A stretch of DNA of 64,000 nucleotides from Pseudorhodoferax sp. Leaf265 (GCF_001422365.1 NZ_LMMT01000007.1:96542-160541); one strand, 5' to 3'. Counted from the stretch's first letter, positions 48,447 to 60,349 are shown. Notes: a model not told the origin generated them from the letters alone. Made by a program: numbers and translations.

Positions 48447-51431
48447 TCAGTGCAGCCGGCGCGTCCGGTTCTGCTCGAACAAATCGACCTGCAGCACGGC
48501 GTCGTCCGTGCGCTCCAACGAGGCCGTGTAGCGGGCCAGTTCGGCGTCCTCGATGAAGCTGGCCGAGGAGGAGGCGGCCAGCAGCCGCTCGGCCGACTGG
48601 GGCCGCGCGATCGCGTAGCCCTGCACGTAGTCCACGCCGATCTCCACCAGGGTGCGCACGGTCGCCAGGTCCTCGGCCCATTCGGCCACGGTGCGCATGC
48701 CCAGGTTGCGGCCCAGGTTCACGATGGCTTCCACGATGGCCACGTTGGCCGGGTGCTTGTTCATGTTGACGATGAAGCTGCCGTCGATCTTGAGCAGGTC
48801 CGCCGGCAACTCCTTGAGGTAGGAGAACGAGGTGTAGCCCGCGCCGAAGTCGTCCAGAGCGACCTTGGCGCCGTAGCTGCGCACCTTGTCGATGAAGCGC
48901 CGCGTGTTGTCCAGGTCGTGCAGCGCCACGCTTTCGGTGATCTCGAAGCACAGGAAGCTGGCGACGTGGATGTTGTGCGCCAGCAGCGTGTAGACGTCGT
49001 TCATGAACTTCTCGTCGTTGAGCGAGGCGCCCGACAGGTTCATGCAGACGAAGCGGGTGTTGCGCAGCCTGGTCAGGTGGGTGTTGAGCCAGGTCAGCGC
49101 GGCCGACAACACCCAGCGGTCGATCACGCCCATGCGGCCGCTGTTCTCGCCGGCGGAGATGACGCGGTCGGTCGGCACGAGCTTGCCGTCCGCATCCCGC
49201 ATGCGCAGCAACACCTCGAAGTTCAGCGAGGCGTGCGGTGCCGACAGCGACATGATGGGCTGCATCTGCAGGAACAGGCCCTCGGTGGCGCGGCCCCCAG
49301 ACAGGCGCTCGACCAGCTGCAGCTCGGCATGGTGGTCCTGGAAGGCCTGGGCGTTCTTCTCGTAGACCACCAGGCCCTCGTTGTGGCGCGTCTTGGCCTC
49401 GCGGCAGGCGCGGTCGGCGGTGGAGACGGCGTCCTTGAAGCGCGTGCCCGGGCTGACCTCGATCAGGCCGATGGAGCCGCGTACATGGAATGCCTTGTCG
49501 CCCACGCGGTAGGGCGTGCCGCCGATGGCCGAGACGATGCCCTGGCAGATCACGGCGGCCAGCGGCATGCGCGTGTCGGGCATCATGATCAGGAACTCGT
49601 CGCCCCCCATGCGGCCCAGCGCCATGCTGCCCGACAGCATGTTGCCCACGCGCGCGCAGACCTGCTGCAGCACTTCGTCGCCGGCGTTGTGGCCGAACAA
49701 ATCGTTGATGAGCTTGAAGCGGTCCAGGTCCAGGTAGGCCAGGGCCAGCGGATGGCTGTTGTCCATGCCGGCCAGCGCGCGTTCGAGTTCGCGCTCGATG
49801 CCGCGGCGGTTGAGCACCTTGGTCAAGGCGTCGTTGTTGGCCATGAACTGCAGTTCCTCGGTGGCGCGCGAGGAGTCCGTCACGTCCTGCAGCGAGCCTT
49901 CGACCTTGTCGCGCGCGCGCGCGGCCTTCACCAGGAAGCGCTTGTGCACGCCAACGCCTTGCGGCTTGCGGCCCCGCAATTCGAGCGACACGTTGTCCTG
50001 GGTCTGCAGCAACTGCAGCAGCTGCACCCAGGCGCCTTCGTGGAAGTAGCGGTCCCATGCTTCGCGGCCCGGCGCCAGCACGTCGGTGGCCAGCATCGTG
50101 CGCAGGGCCGGGTTGGCGCTCGTGAAGCGCCCCTGCAGGTCCAGCGTGAACAGGCCGATCGGCATGGCCTCGAAGGTGTGCTCCAGCTGGGCCTGGGCTT
50201 CCAGGCGCTGGTTGTGCTCCTGGCGCATCTGCTCGGCAATGGCCAGCGAGGCGAGCAGGCTGGACGACAGCGCGGCCGTGACGCTGTTGACGGCGCCGAT
50301 CAGACCACGCATGCCGACCGCGGCCGAAACCACTTCGTACAGGCTGGCGGCCAGCGTCACGGCCAGCGAGGCGCTATACCACATGGCCACGCGCGAGCGC
50401 GTGCGGACCAGGATCTGGCCCAACAGGAACACCGCGATGCAGGTGCCCACGCCGGTCGCGGCCCAGATGTAGGGCAGCACCGTGCCATACGGCAGCAGTG
50501 CAGACATCACCAGCAGCGGCGGGGCCGGCCACATGATGGCGCGCAGCAGCGGCGCGTAGCCGACCTTGGCCAGGTCTTCGCGGAACAGTTCGCGGAACAG
50601 CGTGGCCGTCAGCGTGTAGTACAGCGACATCGTGAACAGCCGCATGCGCGGCATCCATTCGGTCGGCACCGTCCGGCCCAGCCACTGGGCGTCCCAGCCG
50701 GCGGACAGTGCGCCCATGCGCAGGTTCACGAGCAGCCAGACCGCGAACAGCACGTACATGCCGCTGCGGTTGACCAGCGCGGTGGTGAGCACGAACAGCG
50801 CCAGCACGATGAGGCCGCCGTCCAGCAGCCCGGCGTTGCGGTGGAACTCGAAGCCGGAACTGGCCAGGGCTGCCGTGGGCCACTGCAGCACGGTGATGCG
50901 CGCCGGCCCGACGAAATGGCCTTCGCACAGCAGGGCGGCCGGTTTGCCGGCGGCGTCCAGCCGCACCGCGAAGCCGGCCTTGGCTGCCGACAGATGGCCT
51001 TCACTGGACATGCGGCTGGCGCTGCCCAGTGGCTGCAGTGTGGCGGCATTCCAACAGCGCAGGTCGGTGGCGTGGCGCGAAGCGAACTCGATGCTGTCGG
51101 TGGCGGCATCCACCCGCTGATCGGCCAGCGGCACCAACATCCAGAACGCGGCCTCGGACAGCCGCGTGTCCTGCAGCACGACCGGGGAGGGCGCGGATCG
51201 GAGCAGCGCCAGTGCCTCCTGCGGCGACAGGCCCGCGCCGTCCGCAGGCGCTTCGACCACCTGGAAGGACAGACTGCGCGCACCCGTGCTGCCGTACTGG
51301 TTGGACCAGGCCAGCAGGGCGAACAGGCTCACCACCAGCAACACAGCCGGCAGCGCATAGATCCCCATCGCATACAAGGCCTTGTCGAGACCTGTGTTCA
51401 GCCGAGAAAGCCGCAGCACGCTGCCGTTCAT
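48447..51431 (-). CDS. Membrane GGDEF-EAL protein (c-di-GMP synthesis/breakdown)
   Basis: 994 residues. A first span near 18-43, an extracytoplasmic region of about 150 residues, a block of about seven spans (about 195-395), a PAS-like region (about 415-530), then GGDEF and EAL domains. The cyclase site is intact, GGDEF at 609-613; no RxxD inhibitory site precedes it. The EAL site reads EVL at 739-741, and the other phosphodiesterase residues are present: NLSG, EITES, DDFGAG, Lys in LKIDGSF and YVQGYAIARP. Either activity, or a switch between them, is possible. The leading region resembles 7TMR-DISM sensors. Monocistronic. Confidence 0.93.
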   Translation of the reverse strand: MNGSVLRLSRLNTGLDKALYAMGIYALPAVLLVVSLFALLAWSNQYGSTGARSLSFQVVEAPADGAGLSPQEALALLRSAPSPVVLQDTRLSEAAFWMLVPLADQRVDAATDSIEFASRHATDLRCWNAATLQPLGSASRMSSEGHLSAAKAGFAVRLDAAGKPAALLCEGHFVGPARITVLQWPTAALASSGFEFHRNAGLLDGGLIVLALFVLTTALVNRSGMYVLFAVWLLVNLRMGALSAGWDAQWLGRTVPTEWMPRMRLFTMSLYYTLTATLFRELFREDLAKVGYAPLLRAIMWPAPPLLVMSALLPYGTVLPYIWAATGVGTCIAVFLLGQILVRTRSRVAMWYSASLAVTLAASLYEVVSAAVGMRGLIGAVNSVTAALSSSLLASLAIAEQMRQEHNQRLEAQAQLEHTFEAMPIGLFTLDLQGRFTSANPALRTMLATDVLAPGREAWDRYFHEGAWVQLLQLLQTQDNVSLELRGRKPQGVGVHKRFLVKAARARDKVEGSLQDVTDSSRATEELQFMANNDALTKVLNRRGIERELERALAGMDNSHPLALAYLDLDRFKLINDLFGHNAGDEVLQQVCARVGNMLSGSMALGRMGGDEFLIMMPDTRMPLAAVICQGIVSAIGGTPYRVGDKAFHVRGSIGLIEVSPGTRFKDAVSTADRACREAKTRHNEGLVVYEKNAQAFQDHHAELQLVERLSGGRATEGLFLQMQPIMSLSAPHASLNFEVLLRMRDADGKLVPTDRVISAGENSGRMGVIDRWVLSAALTWLNTHLTRLRNTRFVCMNLSGASLNDEKFMNDVYTLLAHNIHVASFLCFEITESVALHDLDNTRRFIDKVRSYGAKVALDDFGAGYTSFSYLKELPADLLKIDGSFIVNMNKHPANVAIVEAIVNLGRNLGMRTVAEWAEDLATVRTLVEIGVDYVQGYAIARPQSAERLLAASSSASFIEDAELARYTASLERTDDAVLQVDLFEQNRTRRLH

Positions 51432-51510
51432 GTTGTTCTCAGTCCGCCAAATGCCCGAGCCGAACCGGCATGGTGTAAGCCGGCCACAAATTGAAACAAA
51501 TTATGGGGCT

Positions 51511-51562
51511 AATTCGGCAGGTGCTGGAGCAAATCGCGTGTGTCCGGGGCAAATTCGGCAGG
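51511..51562. repeat. Direct repeat in the promoter region of the GGDEF/EAL gene
   Basis: AATTCGGCAGG occurs at 51511-51521 and again at 51552-51562, 41 bp apart (about four helical turns). It lies in the 165-bp non-coding gap upstream of the c-di-GMP gene and downstream of the FeeM-like gene. The spacing suits a pair of protein-binding sites; no known motif was recognised. Confidence 0.4.
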
Positions 51563-51596
51563 CTGGTCCGGGCTTTTCTCACGCCCGCCGTCGCCT

Positions 51597-52361
51597 TTAC
51601 ATCTGCATCCGAGGCAACGGTGCCGCAAGTGCATGGGTTTTCAACCCGTTGCGGGCGGGCGCCTGGCCCAGGTCGATGTCCACATGGTCCGTGCGGAACA
51701 CGAACTGGAACAGCGGATGCTGCAGTTCGGCCCAGTGCTGCTCGGCGCCGCTGACCTCCAGGCACATGATGCGGTGTGGCAGATTGCCAACATGGGCCAG
51801 CGGGACGTAGCCGAGCGCAGGGTCGACATCCGTGAACAGCAGGCGCTCGTACTGGCGGTCGATGGGCGTGCGGGCCGTGATGACCATCCAGTCGATGCCC
51901 TGTTGCTGGCAATAGAGGAAGAAGGCCTTGAACAGCACGGTCTTGACGGCGCGTCCCTGGGTCGGCTCGCCGACGCCCAGGCGGGTGGCCTCGGCCAGCG
52001 GGCTGTGGCGCATTTTGGGTGGCAGCGTCAGCGAGTGTTCCAACGGCAGTGGTGCAAATGCATTGGTCTGGATGCGCATGGTGCCCAGTGGCGTGCCGTC
52101 CAGCTTGGATTCGGCCAACAGCACCACGGTGCCGTCCATGGTGTCGTAGCTCTCGGGTGCGCGCAGGCTTTCGGCGAACGCTGGCACGTGGCGGGCATAG
52201 GCGCTGTGGCGCACATGCACCGCCTTGTGCAGGTCGGCCTCGGAACGCACGACGCGCACGCTGAATGGCAGGCGTTCGGCCTGCATCGGCAGAGCCAGCA
52301 ACTCTTGCGTGCGCGACCAGCCAGAAGGCGCCGGGCGACCATGGTGTTCATTCAGATTCAC
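51597..52361 (-). CDS. FeeM-like N-acyltransferase (autoinducer-synthase-type GNAT fold)
   Basis: 254 residues. The N-terminal part carries VRVVRSEADLHKAVHVRHSAY, and the centre LGTMRIQTNAF followed by HSPLAEATRLGV, the pattern of N-acyl amino acid synthase FeeM and acyl-homoserine-lactone synthases (conserved Arg, acidic residues and EATRL). FeeM makes long-chain N-acyl amino acids from acyl-ACP; relatives in betaproteobacteria are mostly uncharacterised. The start is a GTG at 52361, 5 nt after GGGGAGG; longer ORFs lack such a site. No acyl-carrier-protein or exosortase gene is nearby. Confidence 0.72.
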   Translation of the reverse strand: MNLNEHHGRPAPSGWSRTQELLALPMQAERLPFSVRVVRSEADLHKAVHVRHSAYARHVPAFAESLRAPESYDTMDGTVVLLAESKLDGTPLGTMRIQTNAFAPLPLEHSLTLPPKMRHSPLAEATRLGVGEPTQGRAVKTVLFKAFFLYCQQQGIDWMVITARTPIDRQYERLLFTDVDPALGYVPLAHVGNLPHRIMCLEVSGAEQHWAELQHPLFQFVFRTDHVDIDLGQAPARNGLKTHALAAPLPRMQM

Positions 52362-52588
52362 AGCAACCTCCCCGGCCGGCCCGCGCTGCGACAACTGCCC
52401 GCATGAACCCGCCATTAACATGTGAACGAATGTAAATTTCGGTTTCGGCGAACAGAAGTCGCGCTTTGGATGAAGCGGTTGTAGGTGTTTCGGAGACAGA
52501 ACGTCCATAGAACGGTGGATGCGTGGCGGGGCGGGGGCCTATGGCAAACTGCCGCCCCTTCCCCCCATTGCGCCAGCGTTTCTCCAGG

Positions 52589-54958
<2,370 letters not shown>

Positions 54959-54986
54959 AGCAAGGCACGCGCGGCGGGCAGACACC

Positions 54987-55805
54987 ATGCAGGCGACCAG
55001 CGCCCAGGACCGGGAGCCAGAACTGCCGAGCAGCCCCAAGTTGGTCGCGCTGCTGCTGACCGAGCTGTCCAGGCCCGTCCCGGACCTGCGCCGCACCAGC
55101 CAGCTGTTCTGCGGCGACCCGGCCTTGGCCATGCGGCTGCTGCGGCTGGCCAATGCGGTGCACCGCGAGGACACGCGCGGCGTCATCAGCGTGGCACAGG
55201 CACTGGCCCTGCTGCCGACCGAGGCGTTGCGCCCGCTGGCCGAGGCTGCCGCGCGGGCCAGCGTGCCCAACGCCGTGCCAGGCCTGTCGCTGCCGCAGTT
55301 CTGGCGCTTCAGCCTGCAGGTGGCCAAGCTCGCGCGTGCGCTGGCTGCCAGCGTGCGCCAGAACCAGGCCGTGGCCTACACCGCGGGCCTGCTGCACGCC
55401 ATGGGCGAGCTCGTGCTGCACGCCGGGGCGCAGGACGACATGGCCTCCGTCAACCTGATTGCCAGCCTGTGCGACGTGCGCCGCGCCAAGCTGCAGCAAC
55501 GCATGCTGGACACCACCTATGCCGCAGCCGGTGCCACGCTGGCGCAGCAGTGGCAGTTTCCGGGACCCTTGGTGGATGCGCTGCGCTACCAGCTCGCGCC
55601 GTTCGAGAACGAGGTCTACGAGCCGCTGGCCGGCCTCGTGCACCTGGCGGCCTGGCGTGCGCGCACCCAGGAATCGGGCTACGACGAACGTGCGCTGGCC
55701 ACCAGCTTCCCGGGGGAAGTGGGCCTGGCCCTGGGCCTGGACATCGACATGGTGCTGCAGCAGGACCCGATCGACTGGGGCGGCGGAGACGCCGTCCACA
55801 TCTGA
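54987..55805 (+). CDS. HDOD-domain protein
   Basis: 272 residues, HDOD signalling domain related to HD phosphohydrolases but lacking metal residues. Typical segments: LRRTSQLFCGDPALAMRLLR, GVISVAQALALLPTEALRPL and TAGLLHAMGELVLHA. Such proteins act in c-di-GMP and stress signalling, usually without catalysis. It begins 28 bp after tex and shares 1 bp with the hydrolase gene that follows, so it belongs to the same rightward unit. Confidence 0.88.
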   Translation: MQATSAQDREPELPSSPKLVALLLTELSRPVPDLRRTSQLFCGDPALAMRLLRLANAVHREDTRGVISVAQALALLPTEALRPLAEAAARASVPNAVPGLSLPQFWRFSLQVAKLARALAASVRQNQAVAYTAGLLHAMGELVLHAGAQDDMASVNLIASLCDVRRAKLQQRMLDTTYAAAGATLAQQWQFPGPLVDALRYQLAPFENEVYEPLAGLVHLAAWRARTQESGYDERALATSFPGEVGLALGLDIDMVLQQDPIDWGGGDAVHI

Positions 55806-56773
55806 TGCAAAAGCCTCCACAAGACCTGTTGACGCCGACCATGCGCGGTGTGATCGACCGCATGCACCGCGCCGGCCGCCCGCCGCTGCACAGCCTGCCG
55901 CCCGAGCAGGCGCGCGCGGCCTATGCGCTGGGGGCCGGCGTGCTGGACATCCCGCTGCGGCCGCTGGCGCGCGTGCAGGACCTGGCGCTGCCCACGCGCG
56001 ACGGCGCCAGCCTGCCGGCCCGCCTGGTGGCACCCGCCGCCGAGGCACCGCTGCCCGTGCTGCTGTACCTGCACGGCGGCGGTTTCACGATCGGCTCGGT
56101 CGCGACGCACGACACGTTGTGCCGTGAACTGGCGCACCAGGCCGGCTGCGCCGTGCTGTCGCTGGACTACCGGCTCGCGCCCGAGCACCGCTTCCCGACC
56201 GCGCAGAACGATGCCTGGGATGCCTTGCAATGGCTGGCCGAGGAGGGCGCTGCGCTGGGCCTGGACACCACGCGGCTGGCCATCGGTGGCGACAGCGCCG
56301 GTGGCACGCTGGCCGCGGTCTGCGCCATCGCCGCGCGCGACGCTGGCTTGCCGCTGGCACTGCAGCTGCTGTTCTACCCCGGTTGCGCGGCCTTCCAGGA
56401 CACGCCCTCGCACCAACGCTTCGCCGAGGGTTTCGTGCTCGAGTCCGCCAGCATCGACTGGTTCTTCGACCAGGTGCAGCCTGACCGGCCGGCGCGCGCC
56501 GACTGGCGCTTCGCGCCGCTCAACGCGCCCGATGTCGACGGCGTGGCGCCGGCCTGGATCGGCCTGGCGGAATGCGATCCGCTGGTCGACGAGGGCGTGC
56601 TGTACGCCGACAAGCTGCGTGCGGCAGGCGTGGCGGTGGACCTGGAGATCTACCGCGGCGTGGTGCACGAGTTCATCAAGATGGGCCGGGCCATCCCGCA
56701 GGCGCGCATGGCCCATGCCGACGCAGCGCGCGCGCTCGCCATCGCCTTGCAGACGTCAGGAGACACCGCATGA
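55805..56773 (+). CDS. Alpha/beta hydrolase, HSL-type esterase
   Basis: 322-residue esterase/lipase of the hormone-sensitive-lipase family. The oxyanion motif HGGGFTIGS and the nucleophile motif GDSAGGTLA are present; the acid and His are in the C-terminal part (LAECDPLVDEG, and VVHEFIKMG). There is no signal peptide. The ATG overlaps the HDOD stop (TGATG) and its own stop overlaps the next ATG by 4 bp. The substrate is unknown, probably a short- to medium-chain acyl ester. Confidence 0.91.
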   Translation: MQKPPQDLLTPTMRGVIDRMHRAGRPPLHSLPPEQARAAYALGAGVLDIPLRPLARVQDLALPTRDGASLPARLVAPAAEAPLPVLLYLHGGGFTIGSVATHDTLCRELAHQAGCAVLSLDYRLAPEHRFPTAQNDAWDALQWLAEEGAALGLDTTRLAIGGDSAGGTLAAVCAIAARDAGLPLALQLLFYPGCAAFQDTPSHQRFAEGFVLESASIDWFFDQVQPDRPARADWRFAPLNAPDVDGVAPAWIGLAECDPLVDEGVLYADKLRAAGVAVDLEIYRGVVHEFIKMGRAIPQARMAHADAARALAIALQTSGDTA

Positions 56774-57654
56774 AACGCCAGGACTTCCGCTTTTTCCACC
56801 GCCTGCGCGTGCGCTGGGTCGAGGTGGACATGCAGAAGATCGTCTTCAACGGCCACTACCTGATGTACTTCGACACGGCCGTCACCGCCTACTGGCGCGC
56901 GCTGGCACTGCCCTACGAAGAGGGTTTCGCGGCGCTGGGCGGCGAGCTTTACGTGAAGAAGGCGACCGTGGAGTACCACGCTTCGGCGCGCAACGACGAC
57001 CAGCTCGATGTGGCACTGAAGTGCGAGCACGTGGGCCGCAGCTCCATGCGCTTTGTCGGCGCGATCTTCCGCGGCAACCAGCTGCTGATCACGGGCGAGC
57101 TGATCTACGTGTTCGCCGATCCGGCCGAGCAGAAGTCGCGCCCGGTGCCGGATGCGCTGCGCGCGCTGCTGCTGGACTACGAGGCCGGGCAGCGCGTGAC
57201 GCAGCTGCGGCTGAACAGCTGGGATGCGCTGCAGGCCGACGCACGCCGCGTGCGCACCGAGGTCTTCATCGAGGAGCAGGGCATCGCGCGCGAGGACGAG
57301 TGGGACGAGGCCGACGCCACGGCCGTGCATGCCGTGCTCTACAACCGGCTGGATCAGCCCGTGGCCACGGGTCGGCTGCTGCAGCATGCGCCCGGCGTGG
57401 CCAAGATCGGCCGCCTGGCCGTGCGCCACATGCTGCGCGGTGCCAACCTGGGTGCCGAAGTCCTGCAGGCCCTGGTGCGGACCGCGGCAGCGCGCGGTGA
57501 CCGCGAGGTCGTGCTGCACGCCCAGCGCAGCGCCGAGGGCTTCTACCGCCGTATGGGCTTTGCGGTGCGCGGCGAGCCTTTCGACGAGGTCGGCATCGCC
57601 CACGTCGAGATGGTGCTGCCGCTCACGGCTCAGACGTCGGCGAGCAGGGCGTAG
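56770..57654 (+). CDS. Fusion of YbgC/FadM-type thioesterase with GNAT acetyltransferase
   Basis: 294 residues in two domains. Residues 1-145 are a hotdog thioesterase of the YbgC/FadM type (VRWVEVDMQKIVFNGHYLMY, with Asp20 at the catalytic position). Residues 148-290 are a GNAT domain (RRVRTEVFIEEQGIAREDEW, then AKIGRLAVRHMLRGANLG and FYRRMGFAVRGEPFDEVG) resembling ElaA-type acetyltransferases. The reading frame is continuous with no stop or shift, so the fusion is real in this sequence. It is coupled to the esterase gene (4-bp overlap) and overlaps convergent ygfZ by 25 bp. Both activities use acyl-CoA. Confidence 0.88.
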   Translation: MKRQDFRFFHRLRVRWVEVDMQKIVFNGHYLMYFDTAVTAYWRALALPYEEGFAALGGELYVKKATVEYHASARNDDQLDVALKCEHVGRSSMRFVGAIFRGNQLLITGELIYVFADPAEQKSRPVPDALRALLLDYEAGQRVTQLRLNSWDALQADARRVRTEVFIEEQGIAREDEWDEADATAVHAVLYNRLDQPVATGRLLQHAPGVAKIGRLAVRHMLRGANLGAEVLQALVRTAAARGDREVVLHAQRSAEGFYRRMGFAVRGEPFDEVGIAHVEMVLPLTAQTSASRA

Positions 57655-58571
57655 GGGAGGGGCTGCAGCTGCAGCGCAGGGCCCGTGGCGCTGCCGGCAT
57701 GCAGGTCGTTGGCCTCGGCGGCCGCGATCTGCACCGAGACCACCGCATCCCAGCCACCGGCGGGGTTGGCGGCGGCCTGCACCACGGTGCCCGTGGGCTG
57801 CTCGGCATCGCTGGCCTGGAACACCTCCTGGCCGGCGGCCAGTTCGGCATCGGCATGCACGACATAGGCCCGGCGCTTGAGCGTGCCGCGGAACTGGCTG
57901 CGCGCCACGACCTCCTGGCCCGGGTAGCAGCCCTTCTTGAAGCTCACGCCGCCGACCGACTCGTAGTTCAGCATCTGCGGCACCAGCGCCTCGAACAGCG
58001 GCTGCGTGACCAGCACCACGCCGCTGCGCACCTCGGACAGCTGCCAGTCCGCCAGCGGCAGGGCCGGTGCGTCCGGCGGGGCGGCCTGCGCGGGCAACAC
58101 CAGCAGCGCGCGCGGCTGGCCATCGGCCGGGTACAGCGCGACCGCCACGCCGCCCGCCACCTCGCGGCGGTGCCAGGGCGCGGGTTCGCCGTCCAGCAGC
58201 GTGGCCGCGCTGGGGCCCAGCGCGCCCAGCAGCTGGAAGTCTGCGGTCGCATCGCGCAGCTTGGCCTTGGCACGCATCACGAACATGGACAGGCGCTTGA
58301 GCGTGGGCGCCAGCAGATCGCGCGCGCAGACCAGCAGCACCTGGCCGTCAGTCCAGCGCAGGCCGACGAAGCTCGCCTGCATGCGGCCCTTGGGCGAACA
58401 GAACGCAGCGAGGCGCGCTTCATCGGGCGCCACGAGCACGAAATCCTGGCTCAGCTGGCTGTGCAGGAACTTGGCGGCTTCCTCGCCCTGGACGGCGATC
58501 ACGCCCAGATGCGTCAGCGGCGCGAGGCCATTGCGGGTGTCGGCAGTGGGTTGCATGGGCTGAATTATCAT
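57630..58571 (-). CDS. ygfZ: YgfZ/GcvT-like folate-binding protein (Fe-S enzyme maturation)
   Basis: 313-residue cytoplasmic protein that, with folate, helps maintain certain [4Fe-4S] enzymes such as MiaB. The family signature KGCYPGQEVVARSQFRG with its essential Cys is present, and the N-terminal GcvT-like part contains VQGEEAAKFLHSQLSQD. The start at 58571 (MIIQPMQP) is used; a Met five codons later is an alternative. It is divergent from mltG with 35 bp between starts, a pairing common in betaproteobacteria. Confidence 0.92.
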   Translation of the reverse strand: MIIQPMQPTADTRNGLAPLTHLGVIAVQGEEAAKFLHSQLSQDFVLVAPDEARLAAFCSPKGRMQASFVGLRWTDGQVLLVCARDLLAPTLKRLSMFVMRAKAKLRDATADFQLLGALGPSAATLLDGEPAPWHRREVAGGVAVALYPADGQPRALLVLPAQAAPPDAPALPLADWQLSEVRSGVVLVTQPLFEALVPQMLNYESVGGVSFKKGCYPGQEVVARSQFRGTLKRRAYVVHADAELAAGQEVFQASDAEQPTGTVVQAAANPAGGWDAVVSVQIAAAEANDLHAGSATGPALQLQPLPYALLADV

Positions 58572-58606
58572 GGCCGGCTCTTGTTCTCCTGGCTTGTAGG
58601 GCTGCT

Positions 58607-59590
58607 GTGCGTCGTGCGCTGATGGTGTTGTTGGTGGTGGCCTGCGCGGCGGCGGCGGGTGCCTGGTGGTGGCTGGACCAGCCCCTGCGGCTGGCCCGCG
58701 CGCCGGTGGAATTGAACATCGCACCCGGCAGCAGCGCGCGCGCCATCGCTGGCGCTGCCACCGAGGCCGGTGTGCTTGCCCCGGAATGGGCCTTGTTCGG
58801 CTGGTTCCGGCTGTCGGGCCAGTCGCGCCTGATCAAGGCCGGCAGCTATGAATTCGCACCTGGCACGACACCGCGCACGCTGCTGGACAAGCTGGTGCGC
58901 GGCGAACAAGCCCTGCGCGCGGTCACTTTCGTGGAAGGCTGGACCTTCCGCCAGATGCGCCAGGCCCTTGCGAAGGCCGACCGCATCCAACCCGACAGCC
59001 GCACGCTCGACGATGCGGCGCTGATGGCCGCGCTGGGCCGGCCCGGCATCGCGCCCGAAGGCCGCTTCTTCCCCGACACCTACAGCTACGCGAAGGACAG
59101 CAGCGACCTGGCCGTGCTGCGCCAGGCCCTGCAGGCCATGGACAAGCAGCTGGACGCGGCCTGGTCCCAGCGCCTGCCCGGCGTCGCGCTCAAGACACCC
59201 GAGCAGGCCCTGGTGCTGGCCAGCATCGTCGAGAAGGAGACAGGCCATGGGGAGGACCGGGCCGACATCTCCGCCGTCTTCCACAACCGGCTGCGCATCG
59301 GCATGCTGCTGCAGACCGATCCGACCGTGATCTACGGCATGGGCGAGCGCTTCGATGGCAACCTGCGCCGCAGCGACCTGCGCACCGACACGCCCTTCAA
59401 CACCTATACGCGGCCTGGCCTGCCGCCCACGCCGATCGCGATGCCCGGAGCGCGTGCACTGCTTGCGGCCGTGCAGCCTTCCGATTCCAAGGCCTTGTAC
59501 TTCGTGGCGCGCGGCGATGGCACCAGCCATTTCAGCCAATCGCTGGACGAGCACAACCGCGCCGTCAACCGTTACATACGCGGGCGTTGA
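58607..59590 (+). CDS. mltG: Endolytic murein transglycosylase
   Basis: Inner-membrane enzyme that cleaves nascent glycan strands and sets their length. 327 residues: one N-terminal membrane anchor ([19 protein letters not shown]), a LysM-like region, then the YceG catalytic domain with the active-site Glu in ASIVEKETG (Glu209/211) and [10 protein letters not shown]. The start is a GTG at 58607 with TAGGG upstream; an ATG at 58622 is the alternative. First gene of the mltG-tmk-holB-pilZ-tatD block. Confidence 0.94.
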   Translation: MRRALMVLLVVACAAAAGAWWWLDQPLRLARAPVELNIAPGSSARAIAGAATEAGVLAPEWALFGWFRLSGQSRLIKAGSYEFAPGTTPRTLLDKLVRGEQALRAVTFVEGWTFRQMRQALAKADRIQPDSRTLDDAALMAALGRPGIAPEGRFFPDTYSYAKDSSDLAVLRQALQAMDKQLDAAWSQRLPGVALKTPEQALVLASIVEKETGHGEDRADISAVFHNRLRIGMLLQTDPTVIYGMGERFDGNLRRSDLRTDTPFNTYTRPGLPPTPIAMPGARALLAAVQPSDSKALYFVARGDGTSHFSQSLDEHNRAVNRYIRGR

Positions 59591-59595
59591 GCCAC

Positions 59596-60276
59596 ATGCA
59601 GCCACCACGCGGACTTTTCATCAGCTTCGAAGGCATCGACGGCGCCGGCAAGTCCAGCCACATCGCGGCGCTCGCCGACGCCTTCCGTGCCCAGGGGCGC
59701 ACCGTCACGCAGACGCGCGAACCGGGCGGCACGCCCGTGGCCGAGCGGCTGCGCGAGCTTGTGTTGCACGAGGACATGGATGCGCTGACCGAAGCCCTGC
59801 TCGTGTTCGCCGGCCGGCGCGACCACCTGCGGCGCGTGATCGAGCCGGCGCTGGCGCGCGGCGAGGTGGTGCTGTGCGACCGCTTCACCGACGCCACCTT
59901 CGCCTACCAGGGCGCCGGCCGCGGCTTCGACCTGGGCGTGCTGGCTTCGCTGGAGCAATGGGTGCAGGCCGGCGAGGCCCTGCCCGCCGGGCAGCTGCGC
60001 CAACCCGACATGACGCTGTGGTTCGAGCTGGCGCCCGAGGTGGCGGCGCAGCGGCTGGCCGCTGCGCGCGCGCCCGACCGCTTCGAGGCCGAGCCCGCCG
60101 CCTTCTTCGCCCGCGTGCACAGGGGCTATGCACAGCGTGCCGAGGCCGCGCCCGCGCGCTTCGTGCGGATCGCGGCCGATGCCACGCGGCATGCGGTCTG
60201 GCAGCAGATCACGGCGGCCATGGTGCGGCGCGGCTGGCTGGCCATCATGGTCGCCGCGCAGGCGGGGCCGCGATGA
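59596..60276 (+). CDS. tmk: Thymidylate kinase
   Basis: Phosphorylates dTMP to dTDP. 226 residues. The P-loop is GIDGAGKS (13-20); [11 protein letters not shown] holds the DR/EPGG region, [17 protein letters not shown] the substrate Asp-Arg, and APDRFEAE the lid. It begins 5 bp after mltG. The C-terminal 20 residues are hydrophobic ([16 protein letters not shown]) and go slightly past the usual end. Confidence 0.95.
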   Translation: MQPPRGLFISFEGIDGAGKSSHIAALADAFRAQGRTVTQTREPGGTPVAERLRELVLHEDMDALTEALLVFAGRRDHLRRVIEPALARGEVVLCDRFTDATFAYQGAGRGFDLGVLASLEQWVQAGEALPAGQLRQPDMTLWFELAPEVAAQRLAAARAPDRFEAEPAAFFARVHRGYAQRAEAAPARFVRIAADATRHAVWQQITAAMVRRGWLAIMVAAQAGPR

Positions 60277-60349
60277 GCGCCGCGCCGGGCCATCCCAAGC
60301 CAGCTCGCGCCCGCTTGGCGGGACAGGCCGCAGGCCGAAGGGTGCGTCC

